64,000 nucleotides of DNA, taken from contig DF239286.1 of NCBI GenBank assembly GCA_000507305.1, positions 1-64,000 of the forward strand, given 5' to 3'. The notes under the pieces were generated by a model. That model did no database searches. It was not told the origin of the DNA and saw nothing but the letters and a program-made list of their open reading frames with translations. This DNA is from Breviolum minutum Mf 1.05b.01. Lineage: Eukaryota; Sar; Dinophyceae; Suessiales; Symbiodiniaceae. Positions 10,785-26,596 of the stretch are shown piece after piece (position 1 is the first letter of the stretch; each line of letters starts with the position of its first letter). The position numbers and the translations under genes are program-made.

Positions 10785-13115
10785 ACCCCGCCTAAGCACG
10801 CCGGGCCGTTTCAGTCCGGGGATTTGATGAGGTTTCAGGAGCGCTTTCTTCCGTTGTGGATCAAGAGTCCTACAGCAATTCAATCCTGGAAACTTTGGTG
10901 GCAAAATGGTGGTATGTTTGGTAAGTTAATTTCCTTGATAGAGGGATGATGTCTTTTTTGGTGGGGAAGGGATTTGGGATTTATGATTGCAATGATGTTG
11001 GTGCCTTTTTTTTGGTTGGGAGATGTTGTGGTTAGAGCTTTTGGATGGTTTCTTTGTAGTGATGGGAATCGGAAAATGCTACAGGTTTATGGCCATAGAA
11101 TTTGTTCCAACTTTTTGTTGGGACAGATGGGAAGGGCACTTCTCAGCATATTTGGGGAGTCGAGTAATATGATAGAAACAATATGAAACAATGCGCAACC
11201 AACTATGACCAATCACTACCCCAACCATCACACAGCAAAACCACCAGCCGACCCCGTGAATATATGGCCCACCTCAGTCTTGTTAGGTTATTTATCTTGA
11301 CTTATTGAGTTATTCCTAGTCCCCACTTCCAACTATAGGTTGAATTCTGTTAGACTGTTAGGCAAATGCGGCAAAAATCTCCCTTCAAACGGTGCCGCGA
11401 TACGGTGCCACTCCAGTGGCAGCACCTAGGATCAACTATATAAGGAGGAACGAACGTGGAGTGCATGCCACTCATGCGGATGTAAGAACCTTGGAATGTC
11501 CTGTGAAACATGGCCCCGAGCGCCTGAAATGGCTTTGCAAGGTGCGAATGGCAATGGATACCGGGGGGGTGAAAGGAAGCCGTTTGAAAAGCGTTCAAAA
11601 AAAACAGTGGGGATGGGGGGGCTGAATGAAGGGGAAGTTTTGGGGAAAGTTGTTGAGAGTTGCTGGGGGTTTCTTAATGAAGGAACACAAGCACAAAGGA
11701 GCTGAGCAATTCATGGAACTGATGTGCTTTGCGAGAGGGGATCGATCAATCGGGTAGTATTTTTAGTGCGGAAAGCTGGGATTTTAAGAATGTGGTTAAA
11801 TTACATTCCCGTATATGGTACGTAACATATCTAATCAAATTCCAACCGGTTGCACCAGTAAAGGATTCTGCAGTTTCACCCCAAAAATCGGACGATTTGA
11901 ATCATCAGCAGCCATCAGCATCTTCAAGAACTTAGAATCCCCCGGTTTCTCTTTGCACAACAGGTTTTTGCAGAGCAGCAAAGTGGTGGAGGTGCAACTT
12001 TAGAATGTGGAGTTGAGGGGTGGTGATTGGACCAAGGTGTCTTTTTCTTGGTGTGCCTGCAAAGGTTGATTGTAGATGCTATAGCTTATAGCTGGGCATT
12101 GCTAGGATGTGAGGGTGAATATGACAAGTATCATGTTTGAGACCTAGTAACTAAAAAGAACTCCCCCTCAGACCCTCCCAATACGTCATTTTTTTGAGAT
12201 ACACAGGCGGCCGTTGCGACTGGGGCTACAGACGAGTGACACATTCCTCCATGACCGTGGGCGATTTCGTCATGATTGGCGAGTCCCTTGGAGCATTTCC
12301 AGGAGGATGACATGAAATGACCATTTAAGGGGACAAAGATTCTTTTTTTGCCATCTCCTTCTGAAAGGACCATGTTTGTTTCCAACCCCCCCTAGGATGA
12401 TCCCATGTTTGGCTTCCAACTTGCCACGACGCCATTGGTTTTTTTGAGTTTTCAGGTTGGTCTACCTGGCAGCCTTTGATGGCTTTTGGGTGGTGAATGT
12501 GATTAACAATGATGGAGAGAAGGGCTGCTTGAATCAGTGTATCCGCATGGAGGAGACCCCCCGAAAAAAGACAGGAAAACATGGGGAGATGTCGGGTGTT
12601 TTGGAGTTCAAATATTGCAAGGAAAAAGGGCCAATCCCAACAAATTGTTGGAAATGGGTCATGTTTTTTTTCTGGGGAAGCAAGAGATTTGAGGCTCAGT
12701 TCAATATGCCTTGCAATATCAGCATTTTATAGTATTTTCTGTTTATACCATACATCATGTCATATGCACATGTTATATAAATTTTAACGTTGTTGCTGAG
12801 TTTCATGTTCCTGCAATTTTTGTTGCTGGACAATGTATCCAGCTGACTAATCGTTGACCAAAATCTTTTATCATTGTGGTAATCCATATTCATATCCCGC
12901 ACATTGATAAACTGATCGACCATAGGATTCGGACTAATCGAGCTATTAAGTCTGACTTGAAAGCAAGTCCATGTTTTACAGAAGAGATACATAGATACAC
13001 CCTGGAACCCAAAATAATGAAGGTTTGGATGATGAGTTTCCTTTCAGTTGGGTGATTTTTAGGTGAACCAGCCATTTTCAGAGGTGTATCATGTTTCTTC
13101 GCATTTCTCTACTAA

Positions 13116-14582
<1,467 letters not shown>

Positions 14583-15470
14583 TTGCAGCCCTTGGAGACT
14601 TCCCTCGGCCTTCTCGGCTTCATGTGCATATTTCGTTTAGCAGCAGTGTCTTGAAATAAAGTCGCCCCGAAACATCACCAACTTGCAGGTTCCCCGGAAT
14701 GATGACGAAGGAATTTCGGGGGTTAGATTAAAACATTTTAAGGCACATCCAACCAGCACAGATTTCACCCAAACCCTCCTTGGAGGTGTCGGGTTTCACA
14801 GATAGATTTCACACCCCGTGAGAGTTTCAATCGTCGTTTCCACAGAAAAAAGGTTGGGAATCAGATCAGTCTTGACACTGGGAGATGTGTTGGAGACCTT
14901 GTTTTGTTTTGAATTCAGATGGGTCTAGCGCAATGTGTGTGTGAGTGAGTTTGCATTTCACTATGGTATTTTTGTAGGCCTTAGCAACTGGGGCGCGTCA
15001 TTGCCACTTGAGTGAAAGTATCTACTTCACATGTAGGTCAAACACGCATGCTGAATACTGTCACTGCTTCGGCAATCTGGAGGATTCATGAGAATCCACC
15101 GATTTTGTGATTGTGTTTACTTTTAGAAAACTGGCAGCTTCCACTGCCATGTTCGTTTGCCAAAGGGGCACCACCCTTTTCATCCCTTTTTTCATGAATG
15201 CTTCGTCCTATGCAGATATGATCCAAGGCCATCAAGATGTCAATATTATCCCCTCAAAATGTTTACCTTTGATGATGCTCTTAAACATAGCCTATTTGCA
15301 CATCCCGAAATGGTGAGTTCCCAATTTGCGCATCAGTTCCTCAACGTTTTGAGGTTACCAATATTCATCCCAAGACTTGGACCTTCAATCTGGGAATTTT
15401 CACCTACAAAAAGTTCCAATAGATTTAAGGCACTCCCATTGACCCAAAAATGTCGCATTCTCTCAAACTA

Positions 15471-15562
15471 GGTGGTGGTTTCAACGATTTTTTATTTTCA
15501 CCCCTATTTGGGGAAGATTCCCAATTTGACTAATATTTTTCAAAGGGGTTGCAACCACCAAC
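15471..15562. mobile_element. MITE family B, copy 1
   Basis: GGTGGTTTCAACG at the left and GTTGCAACCACC at the right are inverted ends. The core TTTTCACCCCTATTTGGGGA is shared with 44930-45024 and 55366-55455 and, less well, 17165-17254. The core itself is a hairpin (CCCCTATTTGGGG). Confidence 0.6.
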
Positions 15563-17164
15563 CAGCAAATCTTTCCATTAGAATTTTCCATCAGACTTCT
15601 TCAAAGGCGTTCAAATTGCCCACTGCTGTCTCAGCACCAGCCCGTAGTGAGTTGGAATTGGGAGAACATTGGCATTTTGTTTGAGATTGGGAAGCAACCG
15701 ATATGTACAGATGTCATGCAAATACCGATGTATATATTCATGTTTTTGGTATGATTTCTTATATCTACCGGCATTTTGGTCTTATATATTTTATTCTTTT
15801 TGTAGGAAAGCAATGACATCATCATCGATCTTCACCCTTGAAATCCCTTGAACGATTTCAAGGAAAATATGCCAAATCGTAAGGAAGGAAGTCTTCCTGC
15901 AAAAAGTGGTACCAACAGTGTGTACAGTGTAACCCTTAAGCCTTAAGCCTTAACACATGTCAATCATTTGCTACAAAATCCGGGGCCCGAAAAAAGGGAA
16001 GATTCAAACATGCCACCTTGTAGCACATAAATGAAAAACACTTGGTCACTTTGCCAAGCTGAGGCAAAGGCCTTTTTGGACACCATGGACTGAGAGGGGG
16101 GTCAACCCCGTTAAACTTCTAAGCTCCAGTGGTTTCAGATATCCGACAACAAAATCTGAAAATCATCAGTGGATGAAATGATGAAATTTTGGTTGGAAAC
16201 TGTACCTGCCATTGAAGGAGGTATTGTATACTAATAACATCTATTTTGGGAATTCCTATTCTCCCCTATGATCCAACGCTTTTTGTAGGGATAGTGGGAA
16301 CTAATTGTCTTACCCTCTGAAACCACCTTGCAGCTTAGAAACGTTGAAGCCTGCTTTGTTCCGTCTTTCTAGACAGGTGTACCAGGGTTCTTAATATTAT
16401 TATTTGCAACTTTGAGATGATTCAAAAGAAGAACTTTGAGAATTTTAGGTTTGTACAAAAGAAATATGTTCTCTTGATGTTTTGGGGCCCCTGCAAAAGT
16501 TAAAGAAGAATGATGGCACACACACGCACACACATCTTGATCCAAAAACCGAGAAACACATACTATCACTACATGACCTTAAACTAGATATTTCAGTCCT
16601 TCTATAGGATGGCAAACTGCAAGGGTTGAGTCAAGTTTTAGTGTTTTTCTTGGTTCTGCGGGGGAGGGTACTGAGTACAGCTTTCAAAGCCTTTTGATCA
16701 CAGGTGATATATGAAATCATTCACCAAGATGAGTGGATCAACCAAATGAACCATGTCTATAGTACGGATTCTTTGCAACATCCCTAAGATTTGGTTCAAG
16801 TCTGCAAACCTGCAAGGGGAACTACATTCCTGCAAAGGCCTTGATTATAAAAGCTGAAGATCAAAGTCATCAAGCTTTTCAGAGAGCCACGTTTGTTTAA
16901 CAAAAAACAAGAAGTTGTGGCCGAACTTCGTCGATCCGCAAGAAAAAAACCGTGGAAACAGTGATTTGAGGACTTGAATCCTTCAACATTTCCAATGCCC
17001 TTACTGTGAAAGGTATTTATATAAAGATTCTGGAGTTGGTCACGTTGATGCTTGTCAACAAGCACCAATTATTTCCATAGAGTTGACGCCGTACCGAAAC
17101 ATGGAAGAAAAGAAACCAAAACTGTTTGGTGACAGCTTGGTCTTGGATTGCAAACAAATACTGG

Positions 17165-17254
17165 GTGCTGGTTTCAAATATGTTTTATTTTCACCCCTAC
17201 TTGGCGAAATGATCCGATTTGACTAGTATTTTTCAAGCGGATTGAAACCACCTA
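17165..17254. mobile_element. MITE family B, copy 2 (diverged)
   Basis: CTGGTTTCAAATATG to GATTGAAACCACCTA repeats the plan of the other family B copies. The core is diverged (CACCCCTACTTGGCG), so this copy is probably older. Confidence 0.55.
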
Positions 17255-17406
17255 GTATATTAATGTATATTAGTTGGTTGGCGGCGCACGGACGGCCGCA
17301 TCGTTTTGTGCACATTTTATCGCTTTTATACTTTTGAATTCACACATGATGGATTTTCAGACAGACTGGCAGAGTCTGCACCGAAAGTGCTACGGAAGTA
17401 CTTCGA

Positions 17407-17814
17407 AGTGCTACAGAATGGACTGCTTCGGTACATACTTTACGCATCCAAACTTGTGATAACGTTCGTGTTATAAGTGCTACGGAATGGACTGCTTCGA
17501 TACATGCCTCACATATGTTCAAACCTGTCATAGCGTTCGTTTTCAAGTGCTACAGTATGGACTGCTTCAGTTCATACATTACACATGTCCAAACTTGTGA
17601 TAACCTTCGTGTTCAAAGTGCTATAAGGACTACTTCCAGTCCATACTTTACACATGTTCAAACCTGTGGGAACGTTCGTGTTCAGCGTACTATGACTTCT
17701 TCGGTACACACTTGACACATGTTCAAACCTGTGGGAACGTTCGTGTTCAGCGTACTATGACTTCTTCGGTACACACTTGACACATGTGCAAACCTGTGAG
17801 AACATTCGTGTTCA
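17407..17814. repeat. six-unit tandem array, 65-71 bp units
   Basis: Units begin at about 17407, 17476, 17546, 17617, 17684 and 17749. All keep CACATGTTCAAACCTGTG-like and GAACGTTCGTGTTCA-like blocks and a TGGACTGCTTCGG-like block. The last two units are 65 bp and differ at about three positions, so they are the youngest duplication. Short open frames inside are repeat shadows. Confidence 0.8.
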
Positions 17815-20800
17815 AACCGCTATGGAATGGACGTCTCCAAAATGTAGATAGCCATACACACCCAAAAGTACAATGGTTACTTTACCAATGGGTCGGGCGT
17901 CAACATGAAACTGAAGGGTTGGACCCTGAGTCATTCCTGCAGAAGCTTCGAACTCAGTTTTGAAGTGCTGGAAATTTTGGGAAGGGCTGTTTTTCATCCA
18001 CTTACAAGTGCAAATTATGTGTATTTTGCAACATACATGTATATATATAGTTGGTTTTTGATGGTTTTTGGGTCAATTGCATGCATTCTTGGCCAGCGAG
18101 GCCAACAAAATGAGCCTAAAGGAGTTGAAAACGTCCACAAGTAATAGTTAATTGGTGGTTCGCTTCTTGGTGGCGGTTTCGATTTGAAGAATACTGGGAA
18201 AAAAGAGGGGGAACCATGGAATCCCATGATAGCCCATTAGATCCAAGTTTTATATTTATTTATATATATATTTTATATTAATTTGTTTATATATTTATTT
18301 TCATTTATAGATATGTTTATTTATATCTTATGCATATTTATTTACATTTGTTTGCAATTTTTTTTGCACAAACATACTGACATATAGATTATATAAGTTC
18401 AGCTATCTATATATATATATACAACAAACATGATATATACATACATCTGCAACATTTATTATGCGTACAGCATGTCAAAAATAGATATATTTCATCCTCC
18501 GCGTGGTAACATCGTTCCCTTCTAGCGGGCCAGGCAGCCATGGTTCCGGTAGGATTGGAATGCACACCCTCCACGGCATCGGGATTCACTTCGGTGCCTT
18601 GGAAGGAAGAAGCCCAGTGGAGAAGTCATTAGCTGAATTCATATTTCCCACGTTTGTGCTGGGGTTATGTTACAGGGCACAGAGTCTTAGGTGGTGACGC
18701 CCATACTCTCGGATGAATCATATGAGTCTAGTACATAATAGTTTTAATTTTGCCTGGGAGTTTGTCACTCCCCGCAAATGCTTCATGAGTTCATCATCAT
18801 CCAATATTTGATGACTCAAATCAAGAGGTCCTGTTGGTTTTGTTTCATCCCTTCACAAAACTTCAGCTCGACCATGCTTGATAATTGAATCCAAATTTGC
18901 CTGAAAAGAAGCTATGGTGACCAACAACTTGATTTTTTTCAGACACATTGGAGCATCCTTGCATTTAGCAAAAAAATAATATTGTACTTGTATGGCGGTG
19001 TCAATTTTTCTTTCTCATGTGTCAAACCCGGAAAAAAAACAAGTTGTTGAGACGACATTTGGATAAATCGAAGAGCATGTTTCCATTTCCCAAAAAAGGG
19101 AAGGAAACTGAAGGCTCAAAAAGGCAACCCTCCTTGGCCTAAGAACTGTCTGCATGGCAATCAAGGCAACCTCACCGGGTACGACCTCGTTATCTTCGCC
19201 AGCACCGTTGTGGGGGATCCCATCTCGGTTGGGAACGAATAGCCTAAACGGCCTAAGAGAGACTAAGGCAGCCCGTCCAGGGCGGGTTGGTTGGGAAGAG
19301 AAGACAACCTTGTTTTTTTTGAGGTAGGGGGAGCTGGGAGGCATTAGATGTGTTACAACATTTTTGGGGTGATGATGCTGATGAATCCAGATTACTTGTC
19401 ATCCGTAGATGCACGGTTTTCCAAGATGTTTTTGTGTAATTTATATGGCATTTGAAGACTTTCGAAGGGTGGTGACTTCCCGGATATTTGCCTTTCCGAA
19501 TTGCAGAAGAGAAATCCAACAATTTGGGTTTTTTTTCATGCAAGGAAACTCCAAACAAAACCGTCGGATAGAGCTGGATATTTATATCTTGGGGCCTGCC
19601 CAAGCCCTGTAACAGCGGGAAAACAGTGGTTGGGCAGAACCTAAATTGTATATATGCATTTATGTATGTATACATATACAGTTGACAGACGGTAAAGGAT
19701 TATTTCCTGCAGCACGTTCTTCAATGTCCATCCTTTATGTTTGTTGAAAGCCTTCAACACATAGAGTGACAAAAGGCAACGACTGTTGATTGAAAACGCC
19801 TCCGATATTCACAGAAGGTGCTTCAGTATTGGGGACGATCATCTCACGTCGCTTGGCCGCCACTGAGACGTAGTGATGGTGGTGGTGATGATGATGGTGA
19901 TGGTGTTGGTGCTAGTAATGCTGAGAATGGGAATGGGAAGAGAATAGAAGAGAAGATATGAGATGATGATGGCATGCTGATGAAGTTAGACACGATTGGA
20001 CGTGGTCGGGATGGTTGGACATATTTGGTTGCCATGATATGTTTGAATACGTTTTGGTGTGAAACATCTTCACATACGAGAAAGCATCATCATCACAGTC
20101 GCAACTGGCGTCCTGGACTTCCAAATTATTTCAGTCATAGGGTGAGAAATGAGCCCGCTTGGAACACGACATGGGAAGCGAGAAGCACGGCCTTCTTACA
20201 GGATTATTAACCACCATCATCCCCGAATAAGGCCTTGGCATTGGGGAGTGGGCCCCACAGATTTTCCACGAATTCAAATGATGGGAAGTGGAAGGTCACG
20301 AGTGTTTCCTCCCAGCCTTTTTGCAGTGATGAAAAGTATCACCTCCAACAGCAGACGTCGTTTAGTATGTAATTTGTTAGTTGAAATCTTCAGATTCCGA
20401 TCTGCAAAACATCTCCATAAAACTCCTGCATAGATTATATTTCTGACTTGTATGCTAAGGTAGTGAGAAAATGCCCAAATTCATAATTTCATTCAGCATC
20501 CCGTTTTTTGCAAATACTGCGATACAAAGGGTTTCACCATCTATTTGCGCTTACAACGGGCTACCACCCAAAATGAAACTACTGTAGATGAAATCTGTTT
20601 TTTTGGTTCTGCTACATATGCATGGGATACGCATGCATAGTAAGGAATTCTCATGTGTGCGGTGGGTGAACCAGCGAGTTGAGGTCGTAGGATTGTGATT
20701 GGCCTTTACAATGTATATGACTATGAATTGTACGACAATCTTGTCACGCAACGGAAATGTGGCTTGACGTCATATGTGTAAATATTTCTATATGCACATT

Positions 20801-23479
20801 TATTCCCCCGTGTAATTTCGATATGCGTCCTTATCTTCAATTTGACAAATTTGGTGTCATTTTCAAAGCCGCCTTTGAGTCCAGACAGAGGCGCAGTCCA
20901 GATATGGACGAGGCACCTGGAAAAAAAAAGAAATAAAAACATGGTGTCAGAGTGGGTGCGGGTGGTTTTGTTTCAGATTTTTCAATGGAGATGTTTGATG
21001 AAGGTTTTTTTGGTGTCCGGCTGCGATGGTTTTTTCATGTTTTTCCACAAGAAGTCTACTGCTGCAAAAGGGCGTGGATGACAGTTAGCTCCGTGCAACA
21101 AGTTCACTGTGGTGATGTCCTTCAATTAGGTTAAAAAAAGTGTTAGACAACCAGAGGGATGGTATCCCATGAAAGGTACATGGTTTATTTTATGGGAGGG
21201 TTTTCACATCAACGGACTTTCTTCGGAGGAATGTTTGAACACGTTTGTTACCACTCATCCACCCCACCCCTCCAAACAAACAAACATTTATTACGGTCAA
21301 CGTTCTGTTTTTTTCTCAGGACATCTCCGAAAACTCCTCAAGCGACGTTGTAGCCGAGAATGAGGCATCAGGGACTCCGAAACAGGTGCCCATGGACTGA
21401 AAACATCTTCCTTGGAGCAATAGATGATCGTGTTTTGAAAAGGCCATGTTTTTTTTGATTAGGATTCAATCCTCCAATTGTCTTAGTCTCAATTATGATA
21501 CTTTTGTTTGGCTATTTTTTTCCTACTCAGGTTAGGTATTTTGGTGTTCATGTAAGGATGTTGGATGTCAACATGTCATCCTTGGCAACATTTGTCATTT
21601 CCTGCAACCCCTTCAGACAGGCCTTGCGTTCTGCGTTGGGTGAATGCTGGAAGCGATTGAAGGATTTGGAGGCTGCCTAGTTGGGAATTTTGGGAATTTC
21701 TTTGCAAAAAAACACCTACCCCTTCAGGAAAACCAAGCTGTCCCACCTTGGGAAAAGGATTTTGAAAAGGAATGTCATCTTTATACACGCCTGTAACTTG
21801 GGGGATACCGTTAGTTCGCGGGTCCAGGGAACTACTGTAGGTCCACTCACCAAAACCATGGCCATGTTTCATGTTTGGCCCATGACCAGCTGGGATGATA
21901 TACCTCTGGCAACTTGGTTCCGGGAAGATGCCAAGCTCAATCGAGTGGAATTTTGTATCCTAAGCTCGGATTTAAAATCCCAGCAGAAAAGAACAAAGCC
22001 ATGAAACATCTGTGAGAAAACCTCAACGACTTGGGTTTTTTTTTGGTTTATTTTTGAAGTTACAACCGGACCCTCCACGATTTTCAGTTTAGAAACTATC
22101 GCAAGATGTCCAGGAAGAAAATGTTTTTCTCGATTTCGAAGGAAAGTTCAGCGATTTCACCCACTTCGCTGAGAGAGTGACATGCTGAGCCAATCAGGAT
22201 GAAGAGTTTTACACGACGTCAGCATTCCTGCACACTTCGTTTGGCTCGGCCTTAGTAGAGAATGAAGGAATGAATCCACATCATAACCATATATAGCTTC
22301 AGTCCCTCATTCCCTACGAAGGGCCGGCCAGTCTTTGTATCATGCTGTTTCTTTGATTCTATTTGAAAAGACCAGTTGCTTTTGCAGGGTGGCTCCCATG
22401 TCAGAGAGTAAAAGATCTAGTTTTTGGTAACTGGGACCCATTTCTTTCAACATGTGTATAGCTATTAGTGGAACCAACATCACCTCCCATCCTTTGCCCC
22501 CCCAAAAAAACTCGAAAGACTGTAGACTGCGCCGGGACCCTAAACCTGCCAGGCGGAGAGAGAAGGCTTTATCTCTGAGGGCATCTTTGATTTAGTCAAC
22601 AGCTTGTCACTGGGCAATGCTAACAAGGTCAAGCCTATGAAGGGAAGAGCTTTAGCACTGCACCCCATAGAATACTGCTGAATACCTAAAGGACCTAAAG
22701 GTGAGGGTTTTTTAGCGCCATGAAATATAATGAAATATATAATAAGGTCATAGCACGAGATGAAATGTACAATGTAGGAAGTTTGGGCCTCACCATCGGA
22801 TGACAAGAAAGGCTGACTATGCTTGATATCGAAATCCTACACCACCTGCAATGTACACCTGTAACAGTGAGATAAGCGACCTGCCAACCAGTTCAGCCAT
22901 GTGAAAAAACATCAATTACTTCTACATTCCTTCTATACTGTAGAAACTTGCATTTTAAACTTGTCCTCAACGTTTGTGTTCGACGAATTAAAGAATCAGA
23001 ACAGCTGTTTTTCAGAATCATTCATTTGCATTTCATGGTTCCGTTGCCCCACCACAATCATCCTTAAAGAATCCTGCATTTGCATTTCACCGTATCATTG
23101 CCCCACCAAAAACCATCTTGGTTCGAGGGAATTGTTTGGGTGACTTTTTGCAATTTTTTTGCGTTGGTTCTTACTTATTGTTCCATCAGTGCAAATGATT
23201 TCTGCGTGAAAGACCTCTTGCGTCTTTCTCCTGGCCCTTGAGCTTGAGGTGTCATGGGGTGAAAGCAGGGGCAGGCAGGGGTCATGTGGGAGTATCAGGT
23301 AGGGTTTGGTACCTTAAAGCTGTTTATCCAAAACTAGCATGCCTGGAAAATCCACCATGAACGTATTTGCATATGGTTGTGTTTCATATCGACACAAAGG
23401 AATTTCCAGCCAGCTATGTTTGTTCTGCAAGAGTATCCCCCAAAATCAAAATGACTTCTTGAAGATCTTCATTGCCAAG
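17815..23479. other. non-coding stretch, mostly unassigned
   Basis: It contains an AT-rich block (18241-18430), TGATGG-type simple repeats (about 19875-19910), a small hairpin with CTGTAACAG at about 19594-19636, and two degenerate copies of a 60-bp segment with TTTGCATTTCA at about 23020-23110. Protein-like islands exist at 19100-19280 (open on both strands) and about 21820-21990 + (MTSWDDIPLATWFRED), but I cannot settle exon borders or strand. Confidence 0.45.
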
Positions 23480-23588
23480 GTTTTTGAAAGTATCAGCTGG
23501 TGTACCGCATCTTCATCCCCTGTTTGGGGAACATGCACGGCATCAATGCAAGAGCCTTCCGATGGCGGCGATTGAGCAATATAATGCA
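23480..23588 (+). CDS. candidate internal exon, unidentified gene
   Basis: In the frame starting at 23481 the segment reads VSAGVPHLHPLFGEHA and continues with a balanced composition up to a GTAAAC donor-like site. It is preceded by CCAAG. No domain is recognised. The overlapping frame of 78 codons is also open, so the call is weak. Confidence 0.22.
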
Positions 23589-26390
23589 GTAAACTCCCCT
23601 TTCCGTGTGTTTATGAACTGTGCTCCCGTTTGATTGAGACTCCATGTTGGTTGTTACATTGCAGGCTGTGAGTCTAAGTTATATAAAATTGATGCTAATC
23701 CCAGTTGAGGCACAAAGTTGCACAAGATAAATCCGGAATCGAATGGGCAAAGATTTTTGTGAAATCAACTGATCTCAGGGAGATGAACATTGAACATCTT
23801 TTACGGTTGCACACATACATGAGTAATGATTACATACACATGTTTTTACACATGACATGTGTTTTGTGTATGTATATCATTATATATACATATATATGTT
23901 TTTTTATAGAGAGAGATATATATTTACATATATATATTTACTTCCGCTCATCGTTTATCCACCACTGCCCCCACTGTCACCTTACTGATGTCACCATTGT
24001 GATCATGTGTGTGTTTTTGGCACCGCCGTCATCATTCAACAAAAAACTCATTATGATACATCCCCATCATGCCTGACACACCACTTCTTAGTCATCTCAC
24101 CCTAACGCTACGATTTTTTCATGATTGTCATGCAGGTGGAGAGCAAAACACCACGCTTTCGAATTCCATTTCAGAGCTGAGTCCCCATGCCGACTCGCTG
24201 AGGATCGCAGGATCGCACTCTTGAGACTCTTGATAGGTGACAGACCACGTTAGTAACACACCTTTGGATTGTTTTCCGAAGGTCGAACTCTTAGCAGGGG
24301 CCAAATACTTGCCAAGTTACTTAAATTTGCATCAAATTTGCGCCTCTTACGACTTTGTAAGCATGGGAGGTTAGGTCTTAAAGGCATTGCAGTATATTAC
24401 AGTAATCTCAAACTCCTGACTCTTGAGAAGGACTAAGTACTTGTTATATATATGAAGTATATAGCTATAAGTAAATCGGGCTCCCTTTTGTCTTTTGTTT
24501 GAATGCGCCACAAGCGCGATCTCAAGTCAAAGAGTATTTGTCACAGTGAATTCGTAACACTTAGATCTTGTGGTGTATACACCTTGCATGATGCTGAATG
24601 AATCTACTACTCTCATTTCATGGAATACGTTTCCCTTATAGGTTTCATGTGGCATCACGTTATCATGACACCAAAGGAAAGTCGCCTTTCAAGGAAGCGC
24701 GTTTGTTTGTGCTTATAAACGCTTCGTTTACAGGGCCAAAATGGCACTGCCGAATTCAACCTGGCTGGGCAGCAACTATAGGGAGAGCCGCCCATTTGGA
24801 ACCAGTTCTTTAGGACTCTAGTGATAGGACCTACAGCTGCAAGAGATTTAGCGGAGACTAGGAGATGTGGCAAGTTGATTGCAACCAACAAATGCATTTA
24901 TTGAGGCTAAATAGGTGGAACTTATTCAAATGTTTTGATTAGACCCCATTTTTCCCCCAGGTGAAAAGCAAATCTGATTCTTATCCACTTGAAAGTGGCC
25001 ACTACTGAAGAGTCGTGTTTGCAGTTCCATGCTCCCCCACGTTTTAAGGGCCGTGGAAGATGCTTGATGTTGAGGTCATGAAGTCAAACGTTTCCCTGTC
25101 ATGACTGTGATTGTGTGCAAGTAAAATCAAATGGGTAGGTTGCTCACAAATGCAGCAACAACGCCAACAGCCTACAGGTAGGTTGCAAGCCAAATGGCCA
25201 ATGACATTTGAAAAAGCTTAGATGCGCATAGTACTCGTACCAAAGTTGTTGGTTCATCCAGAAGAAAATGTACGGTACCTTATCTATACACCCAACCATG
25301 CATATTCATCCATGTGTTGTTGTTTAAAGACATGATATGATGAATTTGTAGGCAATTTTCAGTGTACCACTATCAAGAGGTAGGTACCATTTGCACTTGT
25401 CGGAGCTGGCTCGTTATGTTTTTGTTCGCAGCTGTTTAGGTTTTGAGTATGGAACCGAAAGTAGGAAAAGATGGCAAACGTGTCGAAAAGTCAGGTACTT
25501 AAGAAGAAACTAACTAACACCTTGTTAGCCTTTCCAATCACAAGGTTTGGAAGATGATGGTTTTTCCAGTCTTTGAGGGGGTAAGATGTCAGGTGTTTTA
25601 TCCTGACCTTCGATGAAGAAACCACAAAGCGAAAAGGAATTGAAATAATTGAATGATTTTTACAAAACCAATGCACAATGTATAGGATTTTTTTAAACAC
25701 ATGTTGACACAGTGCAACATGTTTTTTTATGATATGCCTGTGGCACCAGAATATATTATCCACCCTGCATACAGCGCAATCACATGGTATACACATATGC
25801 CATAAGCAAAGAAAGCACTTCCTCTGCGGCTGAACCCCGTGCTTCTACTTTGGTGGCCATGTGTGGGCAGGCGCAGGCCAACCTAGAGTGATGCACCGCA
25901 AGAAATGGGAAGGTTCAAGTATTTCTGCTGTCTTTAGTTGGATGCAGTTGGTGTTTTATGTTGGCAAAAAAATGGGAAAAACACCCCTAAAGTTTCACAT
26001 GGGTCACCTGAAAATCAGCCCCTGGAATCCATGATATTCCGAATTTGGAAGCCATGTTACACTTTGGGTTGTGTGCTGCCTAGCCCTTGGGTGATTTGGG
26101 CAGTGATCGTTTGTGTAGTTGGACCCTGTTACTACCTATCCATCCATCATGATATATATTATATTTGATATGTTATGTATAGGTACAACAATTTTGATAT
26201 ACATTTAATTCAGAACTCTAACATCAAAAAACAAGTTTTTCAAAAATATCTGGAAAGGTTTGGAATTGAAATTGAAGACCCCTAACAAAAAAAGGTGAAG
26301 TCATCCTTAGTGTATAGATTTATATATATATATAAGGGATGATTCACATCTTGTAATTATGATTGGTGTTCTCCTCCACGACGTTTCCAG
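23589..26390. other. intron-like or intergenic DNA
   Basis: No convincing gene. There is a TA/TATATG-rich patch (23860-23940). The rest shows nothing I can assign. An ORF at 24598-24813 + has unremarkable composition and no recognisable domain. Confidence 0.45.
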
Positions 26391-26459
26391 GCAGAAGAGG
26401 AATCAGAGACAGCAGAGTCGAATAATGAAGGCCCTGGAGTCGAAACAGGGAAAGGAAAG
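26391..26459 (+). CDS. candidate acidic exon, unidentified + strand gene
   Basis: After an acceptor-like CGTTTCCAG the frame reads AEEESETAESNNEGPGVETG, an acidic Ser/Glu-rich composition repeated in the candidate exons at 27361 and 30725. The right border is uncertain. The shared style and orientation suggest exons of one acidic protein, but linkage is inference. Confidence 0.33.
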
Positions 26460-26596
26460 CGTTGTTTCTTGCATCCTTTTTTTTTGGACTGCACTGGTAC
26501 AGGGTACCCTCCCAAAGTTCAGCATAAAACCTGAACATGACAACCTGGAATAGGAGATTCCTTTTGGAAATCATCATTTTAAGTTCAATGTGAAAC

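Larger units (their letters stand above)
14583..17406. other. 3' flank of the Gly/Lys-rich gene and non-coding DNA
   Basis: No convincing gene. It holds two family B fold-back elements (15471-15562 and 17165-17254) and a small CCTTAAG direct repeat near 15940. No polyadenylation signal can be named, since dinoflagellate genes usually lack AATAAA. Confidence 0.5.

Noticed and set aside
13066..13082. Spliced-leader-like AGCCATTTT upstream of the Gly/Lys-rich gene
   Set aside because: Only nine bases match and the rest of the leader is absent; about 0.5 such hits are expected by chance. It is equally well a CCATTTTCAG acceptor.
17340..17715. Short frames within the 65-71 bp tandem array (both strands)
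   Set aside because: Repeat shadows; unit lengths are not multiples of three, so the frame changes between units.
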